From assembly GCA_029582165.1 (NCBI GenBank), contig CM055877.1, forward strand, positions 6,315,855-6,379,854: a DNA stretch of 64,000 nucleotides, given 5' to 3'. Below the pieces are notes generated by a model. The model was not told where the DNA came from. It saw only the letters and a list, made by a program, of their open reading frames with translations, and ran no database searches. Of this stretch, positions 1 to 11,040 are shown piece by piece (positions within the stretch are counted from its first letter, which is position 1; every line of letters starts with the position of its first letter). The DNA is from Portulaca oleracea (taxonomy: Eukaryota; Streptophyta; Magnoliopsida; Caryophyllales; Portulacaceae). Both the position numbers and the translations under genes were made by a program.

Positions 1-1074
1 AAAATATACAAAGCCCAAATCTGGGAACACAGGTCGGTGGGGGAGCTCGGCTCAACACCACGGGAACCCGTCTGGGTTGATGGGCGAGCTCAGCTCGCCC
101 ATGAGAACCGTCTGGGTTCCTGGGCCCAAGGCCCGTTTTCCTTCCAGGAACCCGTCTGGGTTTCCTGTTGATTCCCACGGCGCCGCGGCTTAACCTAGCC
201 TCCAAACCCTAAACCTAAACCTAATTCCCCCTATAAATACCCACCATTCATCACCCACAAAAAACACACCGGAATATACTAGGAGTATTGACACTAGTAT
301 ATTCTTTCTCTCTTCTCCCTCCATTGCGTGCTTTATTTTAAAGGTTAGCGTAGTTTTTTTGTATTTTTGTACATAATGTAATCCTACGTGTTCTTGTATC
401 TTTTCTTTTCTTTTATTGCATGACATTAATGATAAATCTATGAAATTTATTCAATTCCTCCCCCTTTTTCAAATCACCGCTTTAATTTAATTCTAGTAGA
501 GTCTATTCGTTTGAATAGGCGGGTTTGATGATTTTATCGTCAAATTCGTAACCTTACCCGAATCAGTCTTTGGATTCGTAGGCGAAGTCTCTTTTTCAAT
601 GGTTTGTTGTTTTATCCTTAAATTCAATGCGACTCTAACCCTTCAATTTATTTTCCCGAAAACTTTTTCATTTTTCTCCTTCGTGTGAGAGAACCAGGCA
701 GGTTTCCGTCTTGTATTTACTCGAGCAGGCGGGAACCAGCAGGTTCTAGCCCTTTCTTCTCTTTTGCTTCTTGGGAACCCGTCTGGGTTCTGTTTTCTTT
801 CTTTTTTTCCGTTTTGTCTTCATGGAACTCAGACGGGTTCCTTGTCGAGTTTCCTCTTTTTTTATTTTCCTTTTTGTTTTCTTTTTTCTTTTTTTATCTT
901 TTCTTTAATAAAATCGAGTTTCGGGGTTAAATCAATTTGTCAATTAAAAGTGTCCTTAATAGTTCAACCTTAATTAAGGATAAGCAATCCTAGTCGTCTC
1001 CCAATCTAAAAAAGAGAACATCCTCTTTTAAGTAGCGCCGCGAAAAGGTCCGTCGGATTTTTTCGGGGTCTACA
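1..1074 (+). repeat. LTR of LARD copy 1 (5' end outside window)
   Basis: The sequence aligns throughout with the LTRs at 3264-4424 and 9862-10999. It ends in TCTACA, the inverted complement of the TGTAGA that starts the other LTRs. It carries several copies of the hairpin word AACCCGTCTGGGTT (for example 148-163 and 775-790). Immediately downstream is the tRNA-Arg-type primer-binding site, so this is a 5' LTR. Confidence 0.8.
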
Positions 1075-1077
1075 GAT

Positions 1078-1087
1078 TGGCGACTCG
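1078..1087 (+). other. Primer-binding site, tRNA-Arg type (copy 1)
   Basis: TGGCGACTCG lies 3 bp after the LTR end. TGG plus CGACTCC is the complement of the 3' end of a plant tRNA-Arg ending GGAGTCG-CCA. This primer is known for the Tat/Ogre branch of Ty3/gypsy elements. Copy A has TGGCGACTCC at 4428-4437; copy B has a degenerate version near 17960-17974 on the minus strand. Confidence 0.65.
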
Positions 1088-2202
1088 ACTGGGGACTTAA
1101 ACTTAAAGAGGGTAAAACTTGAAAGGGTTAAATTTTAGTGTTTTTGTAAAAAAGGGAGGAATTGATTTATTTCATATTTTTATCATTTTTTAGGCATATT
1201 GCATCTAGGCTACTCTTGGGCCTTATGGTGAGAGCCAAAAGCGTTGGTTGGTTCTAAAACTAGGATTACCTTACGAGGCGGGCGTCACTACTTGTGGGAT
1301 GCACTTACATCGCCAAGCCTTTGACTCCTCCTCTCCCGTGTTACACTCTAAGGGTTTCCACAGACCAGAGAGCAACACCCCACAGCCTTCCTATGAGCGT
1401 AGGGAGGTTGCAGAGGCGAGAACATGCGGTACCTTATCTCCTATACCTAGAAAACCTAAACCTAGAGTCATGGTTAGGCTAATCCGCATTTGTATGCTAT
1501 GTGATTTCATTTTCCATGTATATGTTGTAGAGTTTTATTTTTGTAAAGTTTTGAATCCATGTATATCTTTGTATAATTATATTACGTAAAGAGTTTGAGT
1601 CTATATATACATTATGTAGTTTTACAGTAAAGAGTTTTAGAGTCGATTATGCTTGATCGTCAGTCAGAGTATTCAACCCATTCATGAGTCGGAGTCGTTC
1701 TAGTCGCGTAGGAACACGCGAGTGCATTTAGCTTATCGAGAAACCAGACGGGTTTACGGCACATCAAAGCCGGCCCATCCGTCAATTATCCGTCGATGCG
1801 GGTCGGTGCATCGAAACAGACGGGTTCTGGCCCATCGGGGTGACCATCTGCTGGTAATTGTGATGCGGGCCCGATCGAAGAAAGAGGAACCCAGACGGGT
1901 TTCATAACCCAATCTGGCCTTCTCTCTTCTTTTCGGGCCTGACCGCTTCACCCCACGGACATCCCAATGCCGTGTTGATGATCCTATTCGGCCCTTTATG
2001 ATATTCCCTGAGTCTAATACATATTAAATGCATTGCTTGAATCGAGCGGCAGAAAGCAATCGTGACTCGATCGAGTAAGGACCCAATAGGCGATTAATGT
2101 TGTCAGTCCGCATGCTAGGTCCATGTAGAGTTAAGACATGCACTCCCGCGAAGTGGGTGAGTCATCTTACGTCAGCATATAGGCGTCGTGTCTGTGTCCT
2201 AA

Positions 2203-3263
2203 ATTAGATTCACAAGTTTAGAAAATTAGTAAAATATAAATGAAATAACTTAGGAAGAAAATTTCAGGTTATATAAAAATAAAGTTTATAGCATAACTTG
2301 AGTTAGGAAAAACGGAATGAGGTAAGCAGTATATCTCGGAATAGGAAAATCATAATCTACAACTTTGTCAACAGAACCAAAGGCTAAAAGCAGTGGAAGG
2401 GCTCCAAAATGGGCGGACAGCAGCTAGAGAAGAATAAATTAGGAATTCCGGAATGAAATTACATAGAGAAATTGATATAGAAAGGTGAAATCAAAGAAGG
2501 GCACTTGAACCTTGGAAAGATAACTTAGATTGATGAAGTATGAGAACCAAAGATTGAAGGTGAAAATGAGATTAAAGGGTTCCTCTAGACTTATTTAGAG
2601 AAAAAGCAGAAGTCGATGTCACGATTGTTGAAAGAGGAATGAATAAAGGAGCTTGAGGAAATAAACTTTGAGTTGAGAACTAGAGGAACTTCACTTGAGA
2701 GTTATTTAGAACTTGGAAGTCACTAGCTAGATAAAACCTTGATCAACCCAAAGATATTGAACTCTTAGCTAACACTCATTGGGAGATATGTATACTTGTG
2801 CTTAAATCACTACTCTTGGCTAAAAGACCTTAGGACATACTTAGGCCTCCAAAACCATACTTTTCCCCCTTAAGACTTTAACCCAAGATTATAACATATA
2901 ACCATAACTTATCAATGCTTAAAGTCTCCTATTGACTTGGTTTAGGACCTTAAAGATGGAATTTTAATAAGGGTAAGCGGCAGAAACTTCAAGTAGACAG
3001 CCCTTCTTCAGCTCATATCTCACTCCCGACATCGTATAACTACAAACCATACCTTTCCGGAAAGCTTGCAAAGAGGCCTAAAACTTTCATGTTTACCATA
3101 AAAACCAAAAAGATCTCCAAAGGGACGAAAAACAGCCCTCAAAACACTGACTCAAAAATTCGTATATAAAATTGTACCTTCACGGTTTCGGTCATAACTC
3201 GGGCTATACATGTCGGAAATTAGAAATTCTAAAGCCTATGGTTTGCTAACACCTTAAGCTATC
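2203..3263 (-). repeat. LTR-like flank, left arm copy (inverted)
   Basis: These 1.06 kb are the reverse complement of 19147-20221, differing mainly by short indels. On the right side the same sequence runs on without a break to 21151, where it ends GGGGTGTTACA, a typical end of Tekay/Del chromovirus LTRs. It is therefore the part of a pre-existing LTR next to the LARD insertion, copied together with the LARD. No coding frame is seen. Confidence 0.7.
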
Positions 3264-4424
3264 TGTAGACGCTGAATTTTGTATCGGTTTTATTTTCTTT
3301 TTTTTTAGTGTTAGTTTTAGAAAATAGGCTAACCGATAAATGGCACGCAAGCCTCTTTCCACCGAAAACTCCAAAAAAATATACAAAGCCCAAATGCGGG
3401 AACACAGGTCAGTGGGCGGAGCTCAGCTCAACACCACGAGGAACCCGTCTGGGTTGATGGGCGGAGCTCGGCTCGCCCACGAGGAACCGTCTGGGTTCTG
3501 GGCCCGAGGCCCGTTTTCCTTCCAGGAACCCGTCTGGGTTTCCTGTTGATTCCCACGGCGCCGCGGCTTAACCTTTTGTCCAAACCCTAAACCTAAACCT
3601 AATTCCCCCCTACAAATACCCACCATTCATCACCCACAAAAAACACACCAGAATATACTAGGAGTATTGACACTAGTATATTCTTCTTCTCTTCTCCCTC
3701 CACTGCGTGCTCTTTTTAAGGTTAGCATAGTTTTTTTGTATTATTGTACATAATGTAATTCTACGTCCTTTTGTATTTTCTTTCTTTTCGTTTGTTGCAT
3801 GACATTAATTATATATCTATGAGATTAATTTCATTCCTCCCCTTTCTTTTCAAATCCTTCACTTTAGTTTAATTCTAGTAGAGTCTATTCGTTTGAATAG
3901 GCGGGTTTGATGATTTTTATTGTCAAATCCGTAACCTTACCCCCGAATCCGTCTTTGGGTTCGTAGGCCGGAGTCTTAATTTTTCATTGGTTTGTTGTTT
4001 TATCCTTAAATTCAACTGGCGACTCTAACTTTTTTCCCCGAAAATCCTTTTTTAACCCTTGACAAGGAACCCAGACGGGTTCCCTTATTGTCACCAGAGC
4101 CATGGCGGGAACCCGACGGGTTCCTAGCCTATTTTCCCCTTCTCATTCTCGAAGAACCGTGCAGGTTCGTTGCCTTGTTCGTTTTGTTCTCGTGGAACTC
4201 GCGGGTTCCATCGAGTTCTCATCTGTCTTTTTCTTTTTTTCTTCTTTCCATCTTTTCTTTTCTTTAATAAAATCGAGTTTTAGACTAATCTAATTTATCA
4301 ACTTAAAAGTGTCCTTAAAAGTTAAACCTTTAATTAAGGATAAGCAATCCTAGTCGGCTCCCAATTTAAAAGAGAACTCCTCTTTTGAGTAAGTAGCATG
4401 AAGATCGTGATTTTTGGAGTCTCT
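3264..4424 (+). repeat. 5' LTR of LARD copy A
   Basis: 1.16 kb, beginning TGTAGACGC and ending next to the PBS. The terminal TCTACA seen in copy 1 is altered here to a TCTCT form. It contains a CTATAAATAC-like TATA region near the 3600s and many hairpin words. The preceding bases GCTATC are also those that precede the 3' LTR at 9862. Confidence 0.75.
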
Positions 4425-6243
4425 GATTGGCGACTCCACTGGGACTTAAACTTAAAGAGGTAAAACTTGAAAGGGTTAAATTTTAGTCTTTTTGTAAAAA
4501 GGAGGAATTGATTTATTTCATATTTTTATCATTTTTAGGCATATTGCATCAGGCTACTCTTGGGCCTTATGGTGAGGAGCACAAAGCGTTGGTAGGTTCT
4601 AAAACTAGGATTACCTTACGAGGCGGGCGGTCACTACTTGTGGGATGCACTTACATCGCCAAGCCTTTGACTCCTCCTCTCCCGTGTTACACTCTAAGGG
4701 TTTCCTGAAACAGAAGAGCAACACCCACACAACGCTTCCTATGAGCGTAGGGAGGTTGCAGGGCGAGAACATGCGGTACCTTATCTCCTATACCTAGAAA
4801 ACCCTAAACCTAGAGTCATGGTTAGGCTAATCCGCATTTGTATGCTATGTGATTTCATTTTCCATGTATATGTTATAGAGTTTTATTTTTGTAAAGAGTT
4901 TTGAATCCATGTATATGCTGTATAATTCTATTCTGTAAAGAGTTTCGAGTCTATATATACATTATGTAGTTTTACCTGGTAAAGAGTTTTAGAGTCGATT
5001 GTAAGCGATCGTCAGTCAGAGTATTCAACCCATTCATGAGTCGGGAGTCGTTCTAGTACGCGTAGGAACACCCGAGGTGCATTTGGCTTATCGAAACAGA
5101 CGGGTTTACGGCACATCAAGCGGCCCATCCGTGTCAATTATCCGTCAGTGCGGGTCCAGTGCATCAGAAACCCAGACGGGTTCCTGGCCCATCAGGACTG
5201 ACCCATCTGCTGGTAATTGATGATGCAGGCCCGATCGGAAGAAAGAGGAACCCAGACGGGTTTCCTAACCCAGTCTGGCCTTCTCTCTTCTTTTCGGGCC
5301 TGACCGCTTCACCCCACGGACAGCCCAATGCCTTGTTGATGATCCTATTCGGCCCTTTATGATATTCCCTGAGTCTAATCCCTATTAAATGCATTACTTG
5401 AATCGAGCGGCAAAAGCAATCGTGACTCGATCCGAGTAAGGACCCAATAGGCGATTAATGTTGTCAGTCCGCATGCTAGGTCCATGTAGAGTTAAGACAT
5501 GCACTCCCGCGAAGTGGGTGGGTCATCTTACGTCAGCATATAGGCGTCGTGTCTGTGTCCTAGGCCCATGTAGGTCGCATATTGCATTACATAAGTTCCA
5601 TGTCTCCCATCATGTAGGTCACATATTGCATTGCATAAGTTCCATGTCTCCCATCATGTAGGTCGCATATTGCATTGCATGAGCATCATATCAGTTTTAG
5701 TCATAAGGTAAAAAAAAAATTAAAAATTAAAAAAAAAACAAAAAAAAAGTTCAATGACCTTTTCTACAAATCGACCTTTTTCCCGGTTTAATTTGCTTCA
5801 CTTAGAAAAATCTGGATGAGAGCTCAAAAGTTTTCAAAAACCTTTTCTTCAAGCCTTCTGATTTTGAGACAAGTTACAGAAGACGTATCTGGCTGCTTTG
5901 ACTATCTTAGAAGGTATAAATGTGCGTGCCGCAAATCTTTGGGCTAAGCTTAGTTGATTGAGCCCGTCCCGTGAGTCCACATTGCCTAAAACTTGAATTG
6001 ATTACTTTCATCAATTCCATGATCCCTTGAGCGACTCACCCATTAGTTGCATCTCTAGAACTTGTTTTGCATCTTGCTTGAGACTACATGTTTGCATTAC
6101 ATGCTGTGACAAAGTGATTAAGGCATTCGATTTTCTTAAGCTACATAGCCAAATAGCCTTCCCTGCATTGTATTTACCGTTCTTTTGCCCCGCCTAGCCT
6201 TTGTTCATCCCTTTTTCATGATTGAACCCTGACAGTACAAGCC

Positions 6244-6438
6244 TTAGCCTCTAATATCCAGTACCTTTTTGCCTTGCTTGGTTGGAAAAGAGTCTGTCAT
6301 TTTTGGAAGGAACAACTGCTTTCGTGTGAGCAAAATATGAAGCTTGGGAGAATCTGAAAGTCCCATACCTTGAGCGAAGTTGGTTATGCTGTTCAAAGTC
6401 GAGGTTGTAATAGAAATTTCTTCTCCTTGATCACCCAA
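6244..6438 (-). other. Antisense 64-codon ORF in LARD copy A
   Basis: A 64-residue frame lies antisense to the element. The same 64 residues are encoded without change in copy B (15951-16145, +). A pyrimidine-rich stretch ending in AG precedes the conserved part and a GTACTG follows an AAG inside it, as in an exon. Extra antisense ORFs are known in some Tat-lineage elements, but I do not recognise this peptide, and because the arms are near-identical its conservation may only reflect recent duplication. Confidence 0.3.
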
Positions 6439-7274
6439 AAAAATAAAAAAAAGGAATAAAAAAAAATCAAAAAAAGAGTTTAAAAAATAAAAGGGTGACT
6501 AGGGAGATTGACTTAAAGTCAGAAACTTTGACTCGGTTGTATTCGGTTGAGATGTTTTAGGATGGAAGGTGAAACGCTTTGCATACATTAAGTGAGAAGG
6601 AGAGTTTAGAGGATTTCATTGAAAATCAATCCAAGCATGGCTTTTAACTCCTCATTCCCAAATTTTACCGCTCCTTACCCTAGCCTAAGCCAGTTCTGAC
6701 GAGAAAAAGTCCTTTTGATTGTCACTTGTGCATTGCATACAGTAGTGGAGAGCGAGGTTCTTACCAAGCTTATGGTAGTTTGCTTCTATTGGTTTGAGTA
6801 TGAGAGAAACTCACATACATATTCAAAATTGAGTGTTTGAGTGTTCATCCTTTCCTATGAGAGTTTTGCTCTTTCTGACTAGCTTACGTCCATAACCAAC
6901 CGCGCATATTTGCATTATTCTTCGAACTGTTGGCGGGCTTATGCCTCTGAATTACTTGTTCTCTCCCTAAAGTTTCGAAAGCTTCTTCCTATCTCTTTCG
7001 AACTGAGTTTTGATTTTGTCCAGATTAATCTTTGTGCTTGCTTGTTTGACTTTGTGTTGATCGAAAATTCTTTGTCCCAGATTGTTTCAGTAGTATATAG
7101 AAAGTCATAACTGCATTGCATAACACCATCATTACATGAGCATTGCATCAACAGTCTGCATTAGTACATAAGTATAGAAAAATGCATTTAGTACATCATG
7201 GCATAGCATTGTCCTAAGTACATAGCAAAGAGTCGTGTATAGCATAGCATAAGGATCCTGCAGACGCATCGTTC

Positions 7275-7484
7275 TCAGTCGTCATCACGCCAGACTTCTG
7301 TGTCGCCGCCGCCACTAGCGCTATCAGCTCCATGGGCCCCACTCCCGCCAGATCCGAAGTAAGTGTCCTGGTAGTAAGAGGAGTCTACCACCTGCGTATC
7401 GCTACGAGCGGATAGGTGCAACACTTGGCACCACTGCATTAAGCCAGAATGTTCGAGTGGCGGCTTAAAAAAATAAAAATTCAA
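7275..7484 (-). other. Antisense Ser/Gly/Asp-rich ORF in LARD copy A
   Basis: A 69-residue antisense frame is rich in Ser, Gly and Asp. The equivalent frame in copy B is 14976-15206 (+), which agrees except for small changes where bases are missing on one side (for example one Trp). A candidate splice acceptor (TTAATGCAG) precedes it in copy B. No domain is recognised. It could be the end of an antisense accessory gene or simply open by chance. Confidence 0.25.
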
Positions 7485-8564
7485 TCAATTTCCGGTGGCG
7501 GGGCTATTTGAATCCAAAAAAGGAAGCAAGTCACTGCGGCAACTATCAATTGACTCCCAGTTTAGCAAGAGTTAAATCAAGCGCCACTAAGCGGGGCTAT
7601 GCGACCAATGAGGGGGACAAATCAGCTGGAATAGTCTGCCTAGGTCCACAAAGTCCACCATGGAAGAATTCAAGAAGGGGCGAGTCACTACACAACCATT
7701 AATTGATTCCCAATTTAGCAAGAGTTAAGTCAAGCGCCACTAAATTTGGGGCTATGCGGCCGAGCAACGGTCAAATCAACCTAAGAGCTAAAGCGAGATG
7801 GATTTGGGCCTTACATTCCTTCCAGGCGGACTTTTACGATCCACGCAAAAATAAATGAAGAGCGGCCTTTGGCCAAACCTGCAGATTTGAGCCTTTTGGG
7901 CTTTGCTTCCATCTCATCCGCCACAAAGTTTGCTAGAACCCAGACGGGTTTACCTCCGTTTCCAGTGGACCTCCTTCCATCCTTTCGGCCCACACCCAAA
8001 AGAAGAAAAGTTGCTCGGAGAAGGAACCCAGATGGGTTGTACTCTCATTCGATGGGCCTCTTCCATCTTTTCCCACACACACAAAAAAGAAAATTGCATG
8101 GAGAGGATTCGACGGGTTCCACACCCTTTCAATGGGCCTTCTTCCATCTTCTCGGCACGTGCAAAAACAAAAGAGGAGGGCCATGACCAAGAGAACCCAG
8201 ACGGGTTCTGGCCCCATTTTGCGCCTTACATCGACCAAGCCCGGCTCGAAAGGAGGCCCGAGCGGTAGAACAAACGGGTTCCTCTCGGCTAGTTTTGCTA
8301 CTTCGGCCCAATTCTTAGCTAAATCAACAAGTTAGAATCAAACATTTCTACTTGCAAATTTAAGCTAAAGCAACCAAGAGCAACCAAAGATTCGACTTGA
8401 ATGATACGGACTGATCGATGCACATCATATTTAGCTAAATCAACAAGTGGGAATCAAACATTTCTACTTGCAAATTTAAGCTAAAACCAAAAGCAAAGTC
8501 AAGAAGAAGACGTTACCCGGACGTGTCAATGCTTATGCCATACGTGGTTCCATGGTTCGGGCAC

Positions 8565-9410
8565 CAATTCCGACACTTGACATCAGCCGTCGCCGGGCTA
8601 ATACGCGACACTTCACATCAGCCGTCGCCGGGTTAATACGCGACATTCACCATCAGCCGTCGCCGGGCTAATACGCGACATTCACCATCAGCCGTCGCCG
8701 GGCTAATACGCGACATTCACCATCAGCCGTCGGGCTGTCTGGCGACACTTCACCATCAGCCGTCGGCCAGGCTGTCTGCGCGACCTCACCATCGGCCGTC
8801 GCCGCTGTCTGCGACACTCACCATCGGCCGTCGCCGGGCTGTCTGCGACACTTCACCATCGGCCGTCGGGCTGTCTGCGACATTCACCATCGCCGTCGCC
8901 AGGGCTGTCTGCGACATTCACCATCGGTAGTCGCCGGGCTGTACGCGACACTCACCATCGCCGTCGCGGGCTGTCTGCGACACTTCACCATCGGCCGTCG
9001 CCGGGCTGTCTGCGACATTCACCATCGGCCGTCGCCAGGGCTGTCTGCGACATTCACAATCGGCCGTCGCCGGGCTGTCTGGCGTCACTCACCATCGGCG
9101 TCGCCGAGCTAATCTGCGACACTCACCATCGGCCGTCGCCGGGCTGTCTGCGACACTTCATCATCGGCCGTCATGGGCCCTAACAATACATGACATCGGT
9201 AGTCGGGGCTGTCTGCGCGACACCTCATCACGGCCGTCGTGGGCCCTAACAATACATGACATCGGTAGTCGCCGGGCTGTCTGCGACACCTCATCACGGC
9301 CCGGCCGTCCGGGCCTAACAATACATGACATCGGCGTCGCGGGCTGTCTGCGCGACACCTCATCACGGCCGTCGCCGGGCCCTAACAATACGTGACATCG
9401 GCCGTCGCGG
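8565..9410 (+). repeat. Short tandem array in LARD copy A
   Basis: Units of about 32-36 bp contain GCCGTCGCCGGGCT. The first few units read GGGCTAATACGCGACA, the rest GGGCTGTCTGCGACA. From about 9170 units of about 70 bp add GGGCCCTAACAATACATGAC. The array is G/C-rich against an AT-rich background and lies between the internal region and the polypurine tract. Short ORFs here are by-products of the repeat. Confidence 0.85.
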
Positions 9411-9780
9411 AGCTGGTATCGACACTTCGCCGACAGCGGCCATCGCCGAGCCTTCGCGTCGATGAACACGATATCGACATCGGCGAGGACCCGGCTTCCA
9501 AGCGTCAGGCGGCCATCGTCGGGCCTTCACAATCGGCGAGGCCATTGTCGGGTCTTCACGATGCGACGAGGCCATCGCCGGGCCTTCACGTCGATGAACA
9601 TCTCATCTACATCGGCGCGGGCCCGGCTTCCAGCGTCAGCGGCGGCCATCGTCGGGCCTTCACAATGCGGCGAGGCCATTGTCGGGCCTTCACGATCGAC
9701 AGAGGCCATCATCGGGCCTTCACAATGCGATGAACGACACCTCAACATCGGCGGACCTAGCTTCAGCGTCAACGGCTTGA
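9411..9780 (+). repeat. Higher-order tandem repeat in LARD copy A
   Basis: Units of about 30 bp with GGCCATCGTCGGGCCTTCAC alternate with a longer block containing CATCGGCG and CCGGCTTCCA, giving about 2.5 units of 110-140 bp. The inverted counterpart is 12245-12640 in copy B. No gene is present. Confidence 0.75.
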
Positions 9781-9861
9781 GCAGGCTTACGATTCATATC
9801 AAGATCATCAAGACTACTTTGATCATCGTTTTACTCAAACTCGATCAAAGTGGGGGCTATC

Positions 9862-10999
9862 TGTAGACGCCGAATTTTGTATCGGTTTATTTTCTTTTTT
9901 AGTGTTAGTTTTAGAAAATAGGCTAGCAGATAAATGGCATAAAGCCTCTTTCCCGAAAACTCCAAAAATATACAAAGCCCGAATCTGGGAACACAGGTTC
10001 GGTGGGCGGAGCTTAGCTCAACACCACGAGAACCGTGCGGGTTCGATGGCGGAGCTCGGCTCCGCCACGAGGCCCGTCTGGGTTCTGGGCGAGGCCGTTT
10101 TCCTTCGGGAAACGTCTGGGTTTCTGTTGATTCCATGGCGCCGCGGCTTAACCTTTTCTCCAAACCCTAAACCTAAACCTAATTCCCCCCTACAAATACC
10201 CACCATTCATCACCCACAAAAAACACACCAGAATATACTAGGAGTATTGACACTAGTATATTCTTCTTCTCTTCTCCCTCCACTGCGTGCTCTTTTTAAG
10301 GTTAGCATAGTTTTTTTGTATTATTGTACATAATGTAATTCTACGTCCTTTTGTATTTTCTTTCTTTTCGTTTGTTGCATGACATTAATGATAGATCTAT
10401 GAGATTTATTTAATTCCTCCCCTTTCTTTTCAAATCCTTCACTTTAATTTAATTCTAGTAGAGTCTATTCGTTTGAATAGGCGGGTTTGATGATTTTTAT
10501 TGTCAAATCCGTAACCTTACTCCCGAATCCGTCTTTGGGTTCGTAGGCCGGAGTCTTAATTTTTCATTGGTTTGTTGTTTTATCCTTAAATTCAACTGGC
10601 GACTCTAACTTTTATCCTCGAAAATCCTTTTTTAACCCTTGACAAGGAACCCGCAGGGTTCCTTATTTCACCAGAGCCATGGCGGGAACCAGACGGGTTC
10701 CTAGCCCTGTCTTCCCCTTCTCATTCTCCAAAGAACCCGTCTGGGTTCGTTGCCTTGTTTTCGTTTTGTTCTCGTGGAACTCAGACGGGTTCCATCGAGT
10801 TCTCATCTGTCTTTTTTTCTTTTTTTTTTCTTCTTTCCATCTTTTCTTTTCTTTAATAAAATCGAGTTTTCGGGCTAATCTAATTTGTCAACTTAAAAGT
10901 GTCCTTAAAAGTTAAACCTTTAATTAAGGATAAGCAATCCTAGTCGGCTCCAAATTTAAAAAGAGAACTCCTCTTTTGAGTAGCGCCGCGAAAAGATCG
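9862..10999 (+). repeat. 3' LTR of LARD copy A (truncated at palindrome centre)
   Basis: It starts TGTAGACGCC directly after the G-rich tract and follows the other LTRs to about 10999. There the expected last bases are replaced by the complement of the same LTR end in reverse orientation. It contains intact hairpin words at about 10734 and 10777 where the 5' LTR has altered versions. Confidence 0.75.
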
Positions 11000-11040
11000 G
11001 CAGACCCCGAAAAAATCCGACGGACCTTTTCGCGGCGCTA
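10981..11040. repeat. Centre of the LARD palindrome
   Basis: TAGCGCCGCGAAAAGATC at 10981 is answered by GACCTTTTCGCGGCGCTA ending at 11040, separated by about 24 bp that belong to the reversed LTR end. This is the point where two oppositely oriented LTR 3' ends meet with no unrelated spacer. It marks the symmetry axis of the 2203-20221 inverted duplication. Confidence 0.85.

Larger units (their letters stand above)
1..2202 (+). mobile_element. LARD-type LTR retrotransposon, copy 1 (partial)
   Basis: The window opens about 110 bp inside an LTR that ends TCTACA at 1074. The primer-binding site follows at 1078, and then about 1.1 kb of internal sequence matches copy A (4428 onward). No gag or pol reading frame is present. 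At 2202/2203 the internal region stops abruptly inside a word that continues in copy A at about 5560, and switches to the LTR-like flank found inverted at 19147-20221. This is therefore a broken third copy of the family, in the same orientation as copy A. Confidence 0.8.
3264..10999 (+). mobile_element. LARD-type LTR retrotransposon, copy A
   Basis: The 5' LTR is 3264-4424 and the 3' LTR is 9862 to about 10999, with TGTAGA at each start. PBS TGGCGACTCC is at 4428. A G-rich tract (AAAGTGGGGGCTAT, 9848-9860) just before the 3' LTR is the likely polypurine tract. The 5.4 kb internal region has no gag, protease, RT or integrase, only short frames, so the element is non-autonomous and would need proteins from a partner, probably a Tat/Ogre-like gypsy element. 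A G/C-rich tandem array occupies 8565-9780. The 3' LTR is cut short at the palindrome centre. Confidence 0.8.

Noticed and set aside
7869..8268. ORFs of 100-120 codons on both strands in LARD copy A (and 14073-14580 in copy B)
   Set aside because: Open on several frames at once, differ between copies by frameshifts, and consist of the hairpin words; no domain.
8565..9410. Regularly spaced short repeats that resemble a CRISPR array
   Set aside because: Units are directly contiguous and degenerate with no unique spacers, and they lie inside a plant LTR element.
9109..9866. Several overlapping ORFs of 70-134 codons rich in Arg, Pro, Ser and Gly on both strands
   Set aside because: They are by-products of the G/C-rich tandem array; all frames are open because the unit lacks stops.
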